A stretch of DNA of 64,000 nt from Curvularia sp. ZM96 (lineage: Eukaryota; Ascomycota; Dothideomycetes; Pleosporales; Pleosporaceae): the NCBI GenBank assembly GCA_022457065.1, contig JAJGBQ010000006.1, positions 2,755,715 to 2,819,714 of the forward strand. Reading direction: 5' to 3'. Shown here piece after piece: positions 33,324 through 46,484 of the stretch. Within the stretch, counting starts at the first letter, position 1, and each line of letters begins with the position of its first letter. The notes beneath the pieces are model-generated. The model did not search any database. It had not been told where the DNA came from and saw only the letters and a list, made by a program, of their open reading frames with translations. Both the position numbers and the translations under genes were made by a program.

Positions 33324-35167
33324 ACGTGTTGGATAAGCGAGTCGCGCAGGCAAGCGAGTCGCGCACCCTACCAAACCTGCGCACCTCTATCAGCGTATAG
33401 CTCCACCACAATACAACTATCTTAATATATATTAGTACAATAGATTAGTTAGTTAATATAGTATCTTTCTTACATGTACGCGAGTTATGGCTAGTCTCTT
33501 TGCATCTACTATAGCGCGTTAGAGCCCGGCGGCTAACACCTAATCGCTCTCCTCCTTAACGCTCTTCATGAGCAATCTGCTGATCAGCCTCGCGTTGAGC
33601 GAGTAGATTCTCTCTAGCTCCCTTTGTAAGGACTTCTCGCTTCTATATCCGCTTCTTTTTATACTATCTACGCTTTATAGCTGCCTTATTAGTCTTTTTA
33701 AGGCTAGCGATTCGATCGCGCATTAGCTTAGCTAAGAGCATTATTATCTCTACCCCCTTCTTAAGCTAGCTAATCGCTATAATAATTAACGCTAGTAATA
33801 AGCTTTTATGCTATCGAACGCGATTAGTTATTAGTGTTAATTAAGCTTTAAGCTCGCGTACGTTGCTTAGTGTATAGGCCTGCCAGAGAGCTTCTACAAG
33901 AGTAGGTAGAGCTAGCGTAGTTAGCGTACGTAGCTATACGTCAAGCTTTAATAAAATAGCCTCTAGCTAGAGAGAAATAAGGCCTGCGCCTTAAAAAGCT
34001 AAGTAGATATTAGCTACCGTAAAGGATCGATCGAACGCTGTCTTAAACGCTAGTAGAAACTCGAGCTTAGTAATATAGTTAATATAGTTGCGTATTAGAC
34101 TCTCTACCTTACGACTATACGCGCGCTTTAATAGCGAGAAGCAGCCAACGTTAAGAGGCTAGAGCAGGTAAGACGAGTAAGGCGGCATATAGAGCGTGTA
34201 GATATTATTCTCCTTACAGAGCTCTTAGAACTTAAGTAACAAGTAGCTCTTATAGCTATCAAGAATAAGCAGCCAGCGTACTCTAACAACTTTACTCTCT
34301 ATATGCTTAATAAAGTGCTTTAGCTATTCCACTCCTAGCTCGTTAGTCGTCTAGCCATTATCGCTAACTGCGATCGCCTAGTCGCGTGGGATCTCTGCCT
34401 CCTCGTACTAGGCAGATAGGTGATACTTGCCAGTAAAGATTAGAAACAGTAGGATAGACCAGCCAGCTGCGTTAATCCTAGCGATGAACGTCACCTACTC
34501 ACGACTACCTAGCTAGATAGCCTTTAGTCGAGCTCTTCTTTCTAACGCTATAATAATAAGCTAAGTAGTAATCTTGCCTATTAAGAAGCTAGCTTCGTTA
34601 AAGTTGTAGACGTCCTCGTCACAGATGCCGTACTTAGCCTTTGTCTACTCTATAAGCTTAAACTAGCTCTTCACATAGAGCTCTCTGCCTATCGTACGCC
34701 CAATTAAAACGCGTCGTAAGACTATCTATACGCTTGACAAAGTTAGCTAGCTACTTCTGCCTAACCTAGCTAGCGCCGCGCGCAGCCAGCAGCTTATCAG
34801 CCATATCGCGCACGGCAGCGTAGGTAGGCGCAAATCCACGCTAATCTAGATCAAGCACATGGCTAATAATTACCTCCTCTTCTATCCTAGTAAGCTTCTT
34901 TAAGTTAGGCTAGTAATCGCGTCTAGCGCGCTTTCTAGCGCGTTAATTACGTAATGTTAATTTAGGCACGTTAAAGATTAAAGCTACGCGCCGGCCTGTT
35001 TAAATTTAATTAGAATTAAGAGACTGTATAGCAAGCTAAATATCTAATTTATTTAAGAGTAATTAAGTAGCGTGGCGTGGAGCCATAATAGAGGCAAGTA
35101 TGATAGGGTAAGAAAGTTGGTGAGGTGCGCGACTCGCTTGCCTGCGCGACTCGCTTATCCAACACGT
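33324..35167 (-). mobile_element. Pogo/Fot-type DNA transposon C (1844 bp)
   Basis: Terminal inverted repeats of 43 bp are identical at the two ends and begin ACGTGTTGGATAAGCGAG. TA flanks both ends (33322 and 35168). The minus strand holds a decayed transposase: an HTH reading FNVPKLTLRN, then the C-terminal DDE part with NNIYTLYMPPYSSYLL, PLNVGCFSLLK and ILLKLDV. In-frame TAG codons replace CAG/TGG as expected from RIP. The terminal repeats carry the unit AAGCGAG-TCGCG-CA twice. It is inserted into Gypsy gag. Confidence 0.85.
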
Positions 35168-35492
35168 TAATTATAGAACTAAGAAAGAAATATAAGAGCT
35201 ATTTAAAAGCTAGAAAAACTTTAAAATAGAAATAGGATATATCTTTAGCGAGATAGACGAAAAGAAATAAGTAGAAAGAGTAATTACTTATTTACGCTAA
35301 ACTAAGTTAGTATCTATATATATAGCTAAGTTTAAATAACTATAGTTTAGAATTAATTAGAATAACGTATTACTTTATATAGTGTATAAAGTAGAACTAA
35401 AAGAAAATATTAAAAATAGACTTATATACTATAATAAACTAGAAATACTATATATACTAATTAAGCTAGCTACGCGTATTAATTATAGACTA
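35168..35492 (+). pseudogene. Gypsy element I, gag (part 2)
   Basis: Continues the capsid region after transposon C. Readable parts are VSIYIAKFK, then VELKENIKNRLIYYNKLEIL and LIKLATRINYRL, matching the conserved C-terminal capsid helices of Gypsy gag. It is cut at TA (35491) by transposon A. Confidence 0.65.
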
Positions 35493-37339
35493 ACGTGGTT
35501 CACAAGTGGGCGGCCCACCCAAGTGAGCGGCCCACGCCCCACCAGCGCGTCGACGTTAACACTACAACACGTTATGTCTCAACAACGCATTACTAAAACT
35601 TCCTATACTGAATTAGATCTTTAGCTTGCTCTTTTTGATATCTAATCGCAACGTGTGAAAAGCCAAAGACGTGCTGCCTCTATCTATAACGTGCCTCGAA
35701 GAACTCTATCTTACCGACGCGCTGGAAGACGCCCCCAACGCGACTATGTGCCAAAATCAAAGCGCCTAGATAAACTAGAAGAAGAGGCGATAGTCTACCG
35801 TATTCTTGAGAAGTCTGCGCGAGGCTTTGCCCCTACAAAGGCTGACGTTCGAGTAATGGCTGATAAACTATTGCATGAGCGTGGGAGCAACCCTGTTGGC
35901 AAGAACTGGATTGACAACTTTGTTAAGAGGACTCCTGAGCTCCGTACGCGCTGGAGCCGTCCCTATGATCACTAGCGAGCTACCTGCGAGGATCCAGCTG
36001 CTATCCAGCGCTGGTTCGATCTAGTTAAGGGGACAAAGGAGAAGTGGGGTATTGTGGACGACGATATCTATAACTTTGATGAGACTGGCTTTATGATGGG
36101 CAAGATTTTATCACAGTTAGTTATTATAGGCTCGGAGAGTTCTGGGAAAAAGAAGCGTATATAGCCAGGCAACCGTGAGTGGGCTACTGTGATCTAGGGC
36201 GTAGGTGCGTTAGGTCGCCAGCTACCCCCCTTCGTCATCTTTGCGGGCAAGGTGCTTATCGACGTCTGGTTTAAAGACCTGCCTCCTGACTGGGTTCTTG
36301 AAGTCAGTCCTAATGGCTGGACGAATAACTAGCTTGCTCTTGCGTGGTTAGAGTACTTTGATACCTATATAAAGAGCTGCACTATAGGTGGGTATCGACT
36401 ACTAATCGTCGACGGCTATGAGAGCCATAGCTCCGTTGAATTTTAAGATCTCTGCAAGGAGAAGAATATAGTTCTTCTCTGCATGCCTCTACACTCGTCT
36501 CACCTGTTGTAGCCTCTTGACGTTGCCTGTTTCTCGCCTTTAAAGCGGAAGTATGGCGATGTGATCTCAGGCTTGGCACGAAACCGCACCAGCTATATTA
36601 GTAAGGAGACCTTCCTACCAGCCTTTAAGACTGCTTTTGAGCAGTCTATCACACGGGAGAATATCTAGGCAGGCTTTAGAGGCGCTGGTCTAGTCCTACA
36701 TGACCTATAGACTGTGCTATCAAAGCTTGATGTGGTAGTGCAGACACTAGTATAATCACTACGACGGGCAGCCGCCTGGGAGGCGCAGATACCACATAAC
36801 GCGCGCGAAGTTGAGTCTTAAATTGGTCTTATCTAAGAGAGCGTGAGAAAACGCCGTGGATCTTCTGCTAATTCACTTACTGAGTAGATCGCGCAGTTGA
36901 GTAAGGGGGCTTAGTAAATGGCACATAAGATGACGCTTATGATGGAGGAAATGAGTACTCTTCGAGCGGCTCTAGACGAATTAAATAAGCGTAAGAGCCG
37001 TAAGCGACGATATATCTGGATAGAAGAGACTCTTACTACTAGTGAGGTATAGGACTTGTTAGCTAAATAGGCGGGTAGCAGTCGTGGTGATGGTGAGAGT
37101 GCGTCGAAGAGGGTGCGAGGAGAGAGGCGGTGCGGGCGTTGTAAGCAGACTGGATATAACGCCCGTACCTGTGTAGTAGAAATTGATAGCGCTAGTGATA
37201 GTGATGGATCTGAGGAGTAAATTGGCTTATTACGATTTTTAATATACTGTATTAAATGGCTGTGATAATGTTGCGAAGTTAACGTGCTGGTGGGGCGTGG
37301 GCCGCTCACTTGGGTGGGCCGCCCACTTGTGAACCACGT
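35493..37339 (+). mobile_element. Pogo/Fot-type DNA transposon A (1847 bp)
   Basis: TA flanks both ends. The terminal repeats begin ACGTGGTTCACAAGTGGGC and are near-identical over about 50 bp. The transposase (about 35575-37220) is readable with a dozen or so stops, mostly TAG: HTH IYNVPRRTLSYRRAGRR, a CENP-B-like segment GFAPTKADVRVMADKLLHER and GKNWIDNFVKRTPEL, then DDE motifs YNFDETGF, LLIVDGYESHSS and PLDVACFSPLKRKYG. The tail is CGRCKQTGYNARTC, a zinc knuckle whose His has become Tyr. Both ends carry the core CGGCC twice. The same length as element B means no indels since their split. Confidence 0.9.
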
Positions 37340-37652
37340 TATAGGAAAAGAATAAATAGAAAAGAAAGTAGTTCTAACTTATAATAGCTAATACTAAGAA
37401 ATACTATAGTAATAGAGATAAAGATAATAATACTATTATAACTAGTAAGATATAAGTAAAGTGTAAGAATAGAAAATTCTAAAAAAAGAACTAGAATAGT
37501 CTTTCTAAGAAAGAACGCTAGAGACGTTACGATAATAAAGTATATCTTAGATATAGAGAGTTAGAATACTTTTATAGAGATTACTTAAAAAACGAAGTTA
37601 GTAAGTAAGTAGTAGTAAAGATAAAAATACTAAAGACTTAGCTATCTATCTT
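37340..37652 (+). pseudogene. Gypsy element I, gag C-terminus
   Basis: A basic, Lys/Arg-rich segment continues gag after transposon A, with a degraded zinc-knuckle-like stretch (RRYDNKVYLRY). It is cut by the LTR of element G. Confidence 0.45.
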
Positions 37653-37864
37653 TGTGAAGGGCTACGCCTAGGTACTCTACTAAGAGGATCACATGACAAC
37701 AGAACACGTGACTCGTACGAGTCACGTGACCTTCTCTTTTCGTACGAGCGAGAGAGGGCATAAAACAGGCGTGTACTTAGCCTATCTTCTTCTCTTCTTT
37801 ATCTTTCTTCTTCTATATAATAGGTAAATGTATACTCGATAGCTAGGCCTCTCTGCTCTTAATA
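37653..37864 (+). repeat. Element G 5' LTR
   Basis: Starts TGTGAAGGGC and ends CTCTTAATA, where the final CA has become TA by RIP. Confidence 0.8.
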
Positions 37865-39239
37865 TAAGAAGAAAGATTACTCTTATTACTACTCTTCTCT
37901 CTCGTACGACGCGTTAGAGAATAGAGAACGCACTCTAAGAAAGAAAATAACGATATAATAATAGCCTTAGAGAAGTTCACGCAGAATAATAGGGTAATTA
38001 GCTAGAATCTAGAAATATAACCTTCGTATAAAGATCTCCTCGCTACTAACGAGAGCCTACGAGTAGGTAACGACTAGCTATAGTAAAACTTAAACTAAGT
38101 TACGGCTAAGATATAATAAGCCTAAAATATATTTATAGAGTTTTAATAGATAAAGAACCTCCTCTATACAATCTAGAGATAACTCGCCTCTAACGTATAG
38201 ACTCCTAGTAGTACGCCGAGCGAGAGGCAACAGCAGGCCCCTACTCACTATCTACCTACTGTTAGCCCTAACGTACGAGGAGCTGAGAAACCTAGACTTC
38301 TAGACGTACGGGTCTTTAGCAAGAGCTCCCACGAAGAGTATTCCTAGTAGAAGATATAGATCTAGACAAAACTAGTAGCTAATTAGCTAGCTTACCCTAC
38401 GGCGTTCTACTAAACTTACTATATAATCTCTTAGATAGAAGAACTAGCTTTTTTAGCCCTATATTCGTACGTTATAGCTCTTAATAATAAGAAGCGGGAC
38501 CTAAACCTAGAGGAGTTATAGTCCTAGCTAGACGGCTTCTTCGAAGACCTAGTAGTAAGATAGAAGGCTCTCTAGTATCTCCGTACGACAAAATAAAGAA
38601 AGAGTGACTTCCTCTCTTACGTACGAGCTTTTAACCTTAAGTTCTATAAAGTAGGCTTAGGGCCTAAGAACGACACTCTTAAGATTAACTATCTTAAGAC
38701 CTCTCTTAACAGGAAACTACTACGCTACTAAGTGGGCTATTAACCTCCCTAGAACGAGACGTACGAAGCCTTCGTACAAAGAATGCGAACTACGTAGGAG
38801 AACTTAAGGACAATTAATTAACTTTTATCTAGTATATCTACCTATTTAATAAAGCTTCTAACACTAAACACTTCTACTATAACTAGTAACGAGATAGACT
38901 AGTCGCTAACTATAAGAGCCGTGTAGTTCTATACAAAGAGAGAGTACTAGAGTACTCTAATCTAGATTACCTAATAAAGGGAGAAGGGAAGCTACCTTCG
39001 CTATAGACGCCCAGAACACCTCGTACGATAGTGCAAGGCCACAGTCCCTAAACAACAGCAGAAGCCTAGTAACATAGCAAAAGCCTTAGCCGCGAATATA
39101 GAGAATGAGAGCTTAGACGAGGGAAAAGAGGAGCTCTAGCCTAAAAACGCTAGCTAGGGCAGAGTAAGTAGGTTAAACGAGACGTACGACTAACTTAAGA
39201 ACTACTTTATTAACTAAACCCTACTTAACTAATATCTAT

Positions 39240-42200
39240 AGACGTAATCGTTAATTATACGAAAAACGCTACTACTATAATTAACTATAGGTACTATACT
39301 TACTTATTAGTTTATAATAATATCGTATAAGAACTTAACCTCTCTCGCGTGCCTATTCCTATAAGAAGAATTAATAGTATTAATAACTAGAAGAGCACTA
39401 TATAAGTAATTATCTACTTTATAGTTAACGCTAGTAGAGTAGAAAGATAAGCAGTAGCGTATATTATCTTATTTACGTATAAGTACGATATAATTCTTAG
39501 TAAAACATGGCTAGAAGAAGTAGAAGGCGTAATTAACGTAGCTAAACACAAGCTTCTCTTCTCTACGTACAGTATATCTATACTAAGTATAGAGAAGACG
39601 CTAGCTATATAGAACCTTTTACCTATCTCTACTACCGCCTTCTAACTCTACGTACGGAGAAATTGTAGACAACTAGTCGTCTAAATCTTCACTATAAGCC
39701 TCTAGAACATTAAGAAAGCTCTTTAGCTAAAGGAATAATTAACGTTAGTAGAAGTAATAAAGTTCTTACTACTATACTTACGCTCGTACGCCTCTCTATT
39801 TACGCTAAAAGAAGGAAAGGACCTACTACTACTACAAAAACCTAACGTAGACTATAAGATCAAACTTATACCCTAGGATAAAAAGATATCTAAGGTCCCA
39901 TATAGGCCTCTATATAATATATTAAGAGACGAGTTACTTATTCTAAGAAAAACGCTATACGAACTTCTAGAAAAGAGTTTTATTTAAGTAAGTAACTCCC
40001 TAGTAGCGTCTCCTATACTCTTCATATAGAAACTAGAAGGAGGCCTAAGATTCTATATAGACTATTAGGCCTTAAACGTACTTACTTAAAAAGACTAATA
40101 TTCTTTACCTTTAATACGAGAGATGCTAAATTAAGTTAGACGAGCTAAGTAGTATATAAAGCTTAATATTACTATAGCATTTTACAAGATCTATATTACT
40201 AAGAGATAGAAGTAGATAACTACCTTCTATACGCGATTTAGTTCGTACGAGTGGCTAGTAACCCTCTTTAGTCTAGCAAATATACTAAGTACATTCTAGC
40301 GCTACGTAAATTAGATACTACAGGATTTCTTAGACGACTTCGCCTCTACCTACTTAGACGATATTCTTATCTACACGGACGGCTCGCTATCTTAGCACTA
40401 CGACTAAGTACGACAAGTAGTTAAACGCCTATAGATAGTAGGGCTATAGCTAGAACTAAAGAAGTGTAAGTTTAACGTCTAACGTACGAAGTACCTTAGG
40501 TTTATTCTCGAAGCAGGGAAAGACGTGTTAATAGACCCTAAGAAGATAAAAGCTATTTAAGAATAGAAAGCTCCTATCTCTATACGAGAAGTACGAAGGT
40601 TCCTAGAATTTATAAACTTTTATAGGAGATTTATCTCTTACTTCTCTAAACTAGTAGAACCTCTCGTACGACTAATAAAGAAGAACGCTAAGTTCGTCTA
40701 GGAAGTAGAGCAAGAACAAAGCTTTATTGAACTAAAGAAAGCCTTTCTCTCTAAGAAAGTCCTCGTAGCGTTTAACCTAGAGAAGCGGACAATCGTTAAA
40801 TGCGACTCGTCTAGACAAGTAATAGGTGCAGTCCTTCTATAGGAGAGGATAGATAGCACCCTACGTATAGTAGCTTACTTCTCTCGTAAGTTACTTATTT
40901 ACGAGGCAAATTACTCTATCTACGATAAAGAACTACTAGTAGTTCTCTACTATCTAAAAGAATAGAATATAGAACTATATAGCGTACGAGAATTTAAGGT
41001 AATCACGGACTATAAGAATCTAGAGTACTTTACTCGTAAGTAGAAACTCTTAGAACGCCACGTACGATAGAACTTAGAACTCGCACGATTCCCTAATATA
41101 AAACTCTATTACCGTCTAGGCAAGGAAAACGTACAAGCTAACGCCCTATTCTAACGAGACTAAGACATATAAAAGAACGACCTAGACGAATATCTAGTCT
41201 TAAGAGAGTTCGTAATACTAGTACCTACCTAAGCCTAAGACAGCATTATAGTAATGCCCGTACGAGGCCTAGCAGCTAACTAAGAGGGGGGCTTAGACGA
41301 GGGCAATAGTTACCCTAGCGGAAACCCCCCTCTTCTCTTAACTACACTCTCTTAGTCTCCTAACCTTCTAGAGCTTATATAGGATAACTAGGACGAAGCC
41401 GTATAGACAGACTCCCTCTATTAAGAAGTCAAAGTAGCTATACAAGAAAATTAACAATCTCTCCTAAGCTCTAGAAAGATAGTAATCTCTTTAGGCGACT
41501 ATACGATCGATATAGAAGGTAAGCTACGCTAGCGTGATAGAACTTAAGTACTAGACTACGAACTACTTCGTACGGGAGTTATCTAAGTAGCCTACCTTTC
41601 ACTACTTATAGAACACCCTAGACAAGAAAAGATATATAGGATTATTACACGGGAGTAGTATTAGCTAAACATAAGTATAGAAGTGCGTCGCTACGTATAG
41701 AACTGCGACCTTTGCTAAAAAAGTACCTTATAGAGGGACGGGAGATATAGCTATCTAAAGCCTCTACTAGTGCCTACCTATACGTAACAGTACTTAATAG
41801 TTAACTTTATTATAGGCCTACTAAACTCTTAAGGTAAGACTAACCTAATAGTAGTTAAGAACTATCTAGGTAAGAGTGTCGTACTAATTCTAATAGACAA
41901 GATTAAAATAATAGACGTCGCGTAGGCCTTCGTACGAGAAGTATACTAACACTATAGCCTACCTTAGTCTATTACGTCTAACTGTGGCCCTTAGTTCGCT
42001 AGCGCCTTATAAAAGTAGATCTACCTATTACTAGGCATCTAGCGGAATCTCTTAACAGCCTACCACCTCTAGACGGACGGAACTACAGAGCGCGCAAATA
42101 GCGACATAGAAGTAACTATACGAATATTCTACAACTACGACTAAGATAACTAGGTATAGCTCTACCTAATTCTAGAACTTATACTTAACTCTCGTACGAA

Positions 42201-42680
42201 CACTATAATAGATATTTTACCTTTCTTTCTCTACTATAGTTATTATAATATCTCTTTTCTCTAGACTTAAACTATTACTTAAACTATAGAGGTAGAGAAG
42301 GTAGTAAAAGATATCGTCTAGACAATTAGCGGCGCGTCTAACTAGATAATAGCTGCTATAACGTACGCGTAATAGGAATAGAAACGTTAAGTAAATAAGT
42401 CCCGCAAACTAGTACTAACTTATAAAGTAGGTAACTTAGTTTAGCTAAATCTACGCAACGTACGTACTATCTAAGTAAGTAAGAAGTTAGACTAGAAGAA
42501 CGCGAAGTTCTAAGTATCACGCGTACGAGACCTATACTAGGTCGAACTAGCTATACCTTAGAAAATAAAAACCTTCTATATTAACAAACTCCGTCTAGTA
42601 GCTAATAACTCGCTACCTTTATAGCAAACTAATAATAGCAACCCTACGGCTATTATCGTATAAGGCGACGACGAAGAGGA
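39240..42680 (+). pseudogene. Element G pol polyprotein (protease-RT-RNase H-integrase), RIP-broken
   Basis: One frame reads through many TAG stops. The RT (about 39880-40700) includes VPYRPLYNILRDEL, GGLRFYIDY, and the polymerase box in TYLDDILIYTDGSL. RNase H has TIVKCDSSRQVIGAVLL, VAYFSRKL and YDKELLVVL. The integrase shows the zinc half VRRYVQNCDLC, then a DD-region reading YSLPQSITSNCGPQF and TAYHL.TDG. A C-terminal segment with VRDLYQVELAIPQKI fits the DNA-binding tail. The order RT-RH-IN is that of Gypsy/Metaviridae-type elements. It is not functional. Confidence 0.8.
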
Positions 42681-43983
42681 AGCACACCTAGAATAGATAG
42701 TTTAAGAGATTATAGACGAGAGACTTAGATAAGAAAGAATAGAATATCTTATTCTATAGGTAGGCTATAAAGAAACTACTTAGGAGCCCGCTAGCTATTT
42801 AGCTAATACTATAGTACTATAGTCTTAGTTAGCACACACCTAGCCCGTACAATAACCTAACAGACGACTACTTAGAAACTAGAAGAAGACGCTACTCTAG
42901 AAGTAGCGGAGATATAGCAGAGCTAGACTAGAGCGTACGCCCCTTCTTACTACTACTACTACTACTACTACTACGAGAACCACGTGAGGTAGGCGTATAA
43001 GGACCTAGAAGCCCGCTCTACGCTATATAACGAGCTCTATAGTCTTACTAGATACAGTTAGAGTATACGCCCCTCTACACGCTAGAGAGCGAGACGTAGC
43101 TAGCAAACGTAGTAAAGTCCTTAGCACTTTTAAGAATAGGAGCGTAGTTCGTATAGAATCTAGCGTTTAGACCTCTACGCGAATGTACGAGGAACGCCTT
43201 AAGATACAAGGGCCGTCTACTAAGAATTTAGCAAGTAAGAATAGTATAGCAGGCGATAATAGAGAAGAAGTTACGAGTACTATTACTAAAAACTACGTCG
43301 TATAGCGACTAGTTTCTTAGTTAATAAAAGAAGTCGTAGATATAGTAAAGTTTAGACTACTAAAATTAGTAACTTTATATAAAGTAGAAGAGAATTAAAC
43401 TTATAAGAGCGGTTATAAAGATATAGCAGAACTCCTCTACTACACGTACGTCAAAGATATACTAAACCTAGTAGTTTATAGGCGAAATCTAGCTAGAGAG
43501 CGTCTAAAGAAGAGGCTACATACCACTAGTAGTTATACAGGTTAATAGCTAATAAGCGACCTCAAAAACCTAAGCTATTACTTTCTCTAAAGTGTCATTA
43601 GGGCCGCCACCTATATAGAAAGCTAGCGTATTAACGTAGTCGGTCTTCTACTGTCCACGTTCGGCCATAGTCGTACGAAGAGGTAGTAGAAAGAAGTAAG
43701 AGAGTAAGAAGTTGTTAATTAGAACGCTAGTATAGAGCACTAAAAGCTAGACGGACGGAGAAGAAAAGTTAGTATAAGAGAAAGTTAAGAGTCTGCGCAA
43801 GAAAGAAAAGTAATCTTAAGAGAGTAGTAGATAGTTTATATACCTAGTAGATGGCCATTTACTCTTACTATCACGACTACCGCTACTAGACCGCCACGCG
43901 ATTACTGCCTAGAACACTTAGATTTAGCGTATAATTATCAAATATAATAAACAACTCTTATCTATTTATAAGAAGAGGAGTAT

Positions 43984-44195
43984 TATAAAGGGCTACGCCT
44001 AGGTACTCTACTAAGAGAATTACATAACAATAGAACACGTAACTCGTACGAGTCACGTAACCTTCTCTTTTCGTACGAGCGAGAGAGGGCATAAAACAGG
44101 CGTGTACTTAGCCTATCTTCTTCTCTTCTTTATCTTTCTTCTTCTGTACGATAGGTGAATGCATACTCGATAGCCAGGCCTCTCCGCCCTTAACA
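43984..44195 (+). repeat. Element G 3' LTR
   Basis: Starts TATAAAGGGC (TG mutated to TA twice) and ends CCCTTAACA. Confidence 0.8.
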
Positions 44196-44262
44196 GATAG
44201 TAGATACTCTAAGCTAAAGATCTAACTTACGTAATAAAGATTATTAAGAACTATATAATATA
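44196..44262 (+). pseudogene. Gypsy pol remnant between G and D
   Basis: This is the short host sequence that continues at 46112 after transposon D. It is too short to place on its own. Confidence 0.35.
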
Positions 44263-46111
44263 ACGTATTCCACCACCGAGAGTGCCACCCCACCAAGTGT
44301 GCCACTTTTTCTTGGCATCGCGAACTTCATGTACGACAAACAATGCCTTAATAATAGAACGTGATATTTACTTAGTAAGAAGGTAGGCTTAGTCTAGCTA
44401 TTTAGGCCTATTATATAGGCTAGTTTAAGAGTATTTAACGCGCTATAGTAGCCTATAACGTCTATCATTAGCAGATCTCTTAGTGGCTTTAAGGAATCAC
44501 CTTTCGACCTATAACGCAGCCAAACTACTAGAAGCTAACTAAGTCTGAAGAGCAAACTATCGTACGATATATTCTTAACCTAGACTCGCGAGAATTCGCC
44601 CCTAGGCTGTGTAAGGTATTAGATATAGCTAATAAACTATTAGCTATACGAGACGCGACACTTATTAGCAAGAACTAGGTAGAGCGATTTATATCGCGTA
44701 TAGAAGAGCTTAAAATAGCTTTTAATTAGGCAAAGGATTGTTAGAGAACTTAGCAAGAGAATCTAGAGATTATTAACGCGTGGTTCAAGCTCGTACGAGA
44801 GATAATTAAGAAGTATAGAGTTTATTTAGACGATATCTATAACTTTAATAAAACTAGCTTTTAGATAGGCGTAATTAGCTTAATAAAGGTAGTTATAGGC
44901 GCAGAGCGTCGTACGAGGCCTACTCTCACGCAGCTAGACAATCGCGAGTAGGTTATAGTTATTTAGAGTATCTGCGCTGTAGGATACGCTACCCCGCCAT
45001 TTATTATCTACAAGGGACGCGTCTATATCTCTACTTAGTACAAAGAAGCAGGTATACCGTACAATTAGAAGCTCTTAGTGTTAGAGAATAGCTAGACGAA
45101 TAATAAGCTTAGTCTAGCGTAGTTAAAGTACTTTAATAACTATATAAAGACGCGTTAAGTAGGGTCGTACAGACTACTTATTCTTAACAGCTATAAGAGC
45201 TACCTTAACTAAGAATTTAAGAATTACTACCTTATACGAAAGATCCTTACCCTCTATATACCTACTTATTTATCGCACATACTCTAGCTACTTAACGTTA
45301 TCTACTTTTCGCCTCTTAAGTAGAAGTACTCTTAACGCGTACGAGACTTAGCACGCCACCACGTCTAGTATATTAATAAGGAGCGCTTCCTTCTAGCCTT
45401 TTAAGACGCATTTTTTAACGTATTTACGTCTAATAACTACAAGAAGGCCTTTAAGGCAGTAGGGCTAGTCTCTATTAACGCGTAGAGAGTTATTAATCGC
45501 CTTAACGTACGTCTTTAAACCCCACCACAAGAAGCTTAGCTAGAAATACCCTAGACGTTAAGAACACTAAGTAACTCGCATAAATTTAGATTATAATTAA
45601 AGCTTATAAAAGACTCTATTATACAATCGCTAACTACTATATAAGAAGGCTTTTTAAAGCTTATTAAAGAGGCTAAGAAGATACTATATAAGAATGTGCT
45701 TATAAAGGCCCGCGTACGAGAGCTTAAAGAGCAATTAGTAGTAGTAACAAAGCGCCAGGGGCGCAAAAGAAAGCGAATTTAGACAGGTAGGACACTAGAC
45801 TTTAGTGTAGGGGCATCGCAAGTAGCTAAAAATAGTTCTACTAGTCGTACGATATTAAAGAAGACGCGGGGTAAGGGTAGTTAAGAAAGGGCCTTACTAG
45901 GTTAACGGCGCTATAAAACATATAGGAGGACAGGCTATAACTCTCGTACGTGCTAAAAAGATATAGAAGAAGATTCTCTTTTAGATGTAAGTAAGTCGTA
46001 CGAAGCATCTATAGCTAGTATAGAGTAATTCAAGTTTTTGTATATAAAGTTCGCGATGCCAAGAAAAAGTGGCACACTTAGTGGGGTGGCACTCTTGGTG
46101 GTGGAATACGT
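44263..46111 (+). mobile_element. Pogo/Fot-type DNA transposon D (1849 bp)
   Basis: TA flanks both ends and there are inverted repeats of about 72 bp starting ACGTATTCCACCACCGAGAG. A decayed transposase is readable: EEQTIVRYILNLDSREFAPR, IANKLLAIRDA, the DDE boxes DIYNFNKTSF and LLILNSYKSY (second Asp degraded to Asn by RIP), then PLKQKYS. The tail is a degraded zinc knuckle, TGYNSRTC. It belongs to a second lineage with element E, distinct from A/B/C. The repeat cores are AGTGC/TGTGC at both ends. It is inserted into Gypsy pol. Confidence 0.85.
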
Positions 46112-46484
46112 TAGTACTTAAGAAAATATCTAATAGTAGCTTAAGGTATAACTAACTAGAACTAGCTAAAATAGCTAAAGTAGCTATATTAATAAATACT
46201 CTATAGTAGTAATAGTAGTAGAAGATAGCTAAATAGAAGCTAGATACTAATAATTCTAAGTAGAAGATACTACTATAAGACGATAAGAAGTACTATTATA
46301 TAATTTAGAAGAACTAAATATATGTACCTCTATATATAAGAAAGAATCTTATATAAGAACTATATAAGTCTCTAGAATATAGATATATAGAAATTAAAGA
46401 AATAGTTAGATAGCTAATAAGAATATTTATTATACTACGCTTATAAGTAAAGATATAGAAAGTATTAAATAACTATTTAGTATA
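46112..46484 (+). pseudogene. Gypsy integrase, zinc-binding part
   Basis: Reads IYVPLYIRKNLI.ELYKSLEY and IEIKEIVR.LIRIF, the H2C2 zinc region that precedes the integrase core in Gypsy elements. It is cut at TA by transposon E and continues at 48334. Confidence 0.6.

Larger units (their letters stand above)
37653..44195 (+). mobile_element. Gypsy retrotransposon G with two 212 bp LTRs
   Basis: LTRs at 37653-37864 and 43984-44195 share the block TACGCCTAGGTACTCTACTA, CACGT...CTCGTACGAGTCACGT and the end CTCGATAGC.AGGCCTCT. They differ mainly by transitions, with each LTR mutated at different sites. The interior holds gag (about 37900-39200), then protease, RT, RNase H and integrase, all with RIP stops. 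The flanks are ATCTT on the left and GATAG on the right, so no target duplication is seen. A (TAC)n tract lies at 42949-42973. Confidence 0.85.

Noticed and set aside
36911..37309. 132-codon minus-strand frame in transposon A
   Set aside because: It is opposite the transposase C-terminus and the terminal repeat, so it is a shadow.
42949..42973. (TAC)n tract as a CRISPR-like or structured repeat
   Set aside because: It is a simple microsatellite inside decayed element G. No CRISPR array exists in the window.
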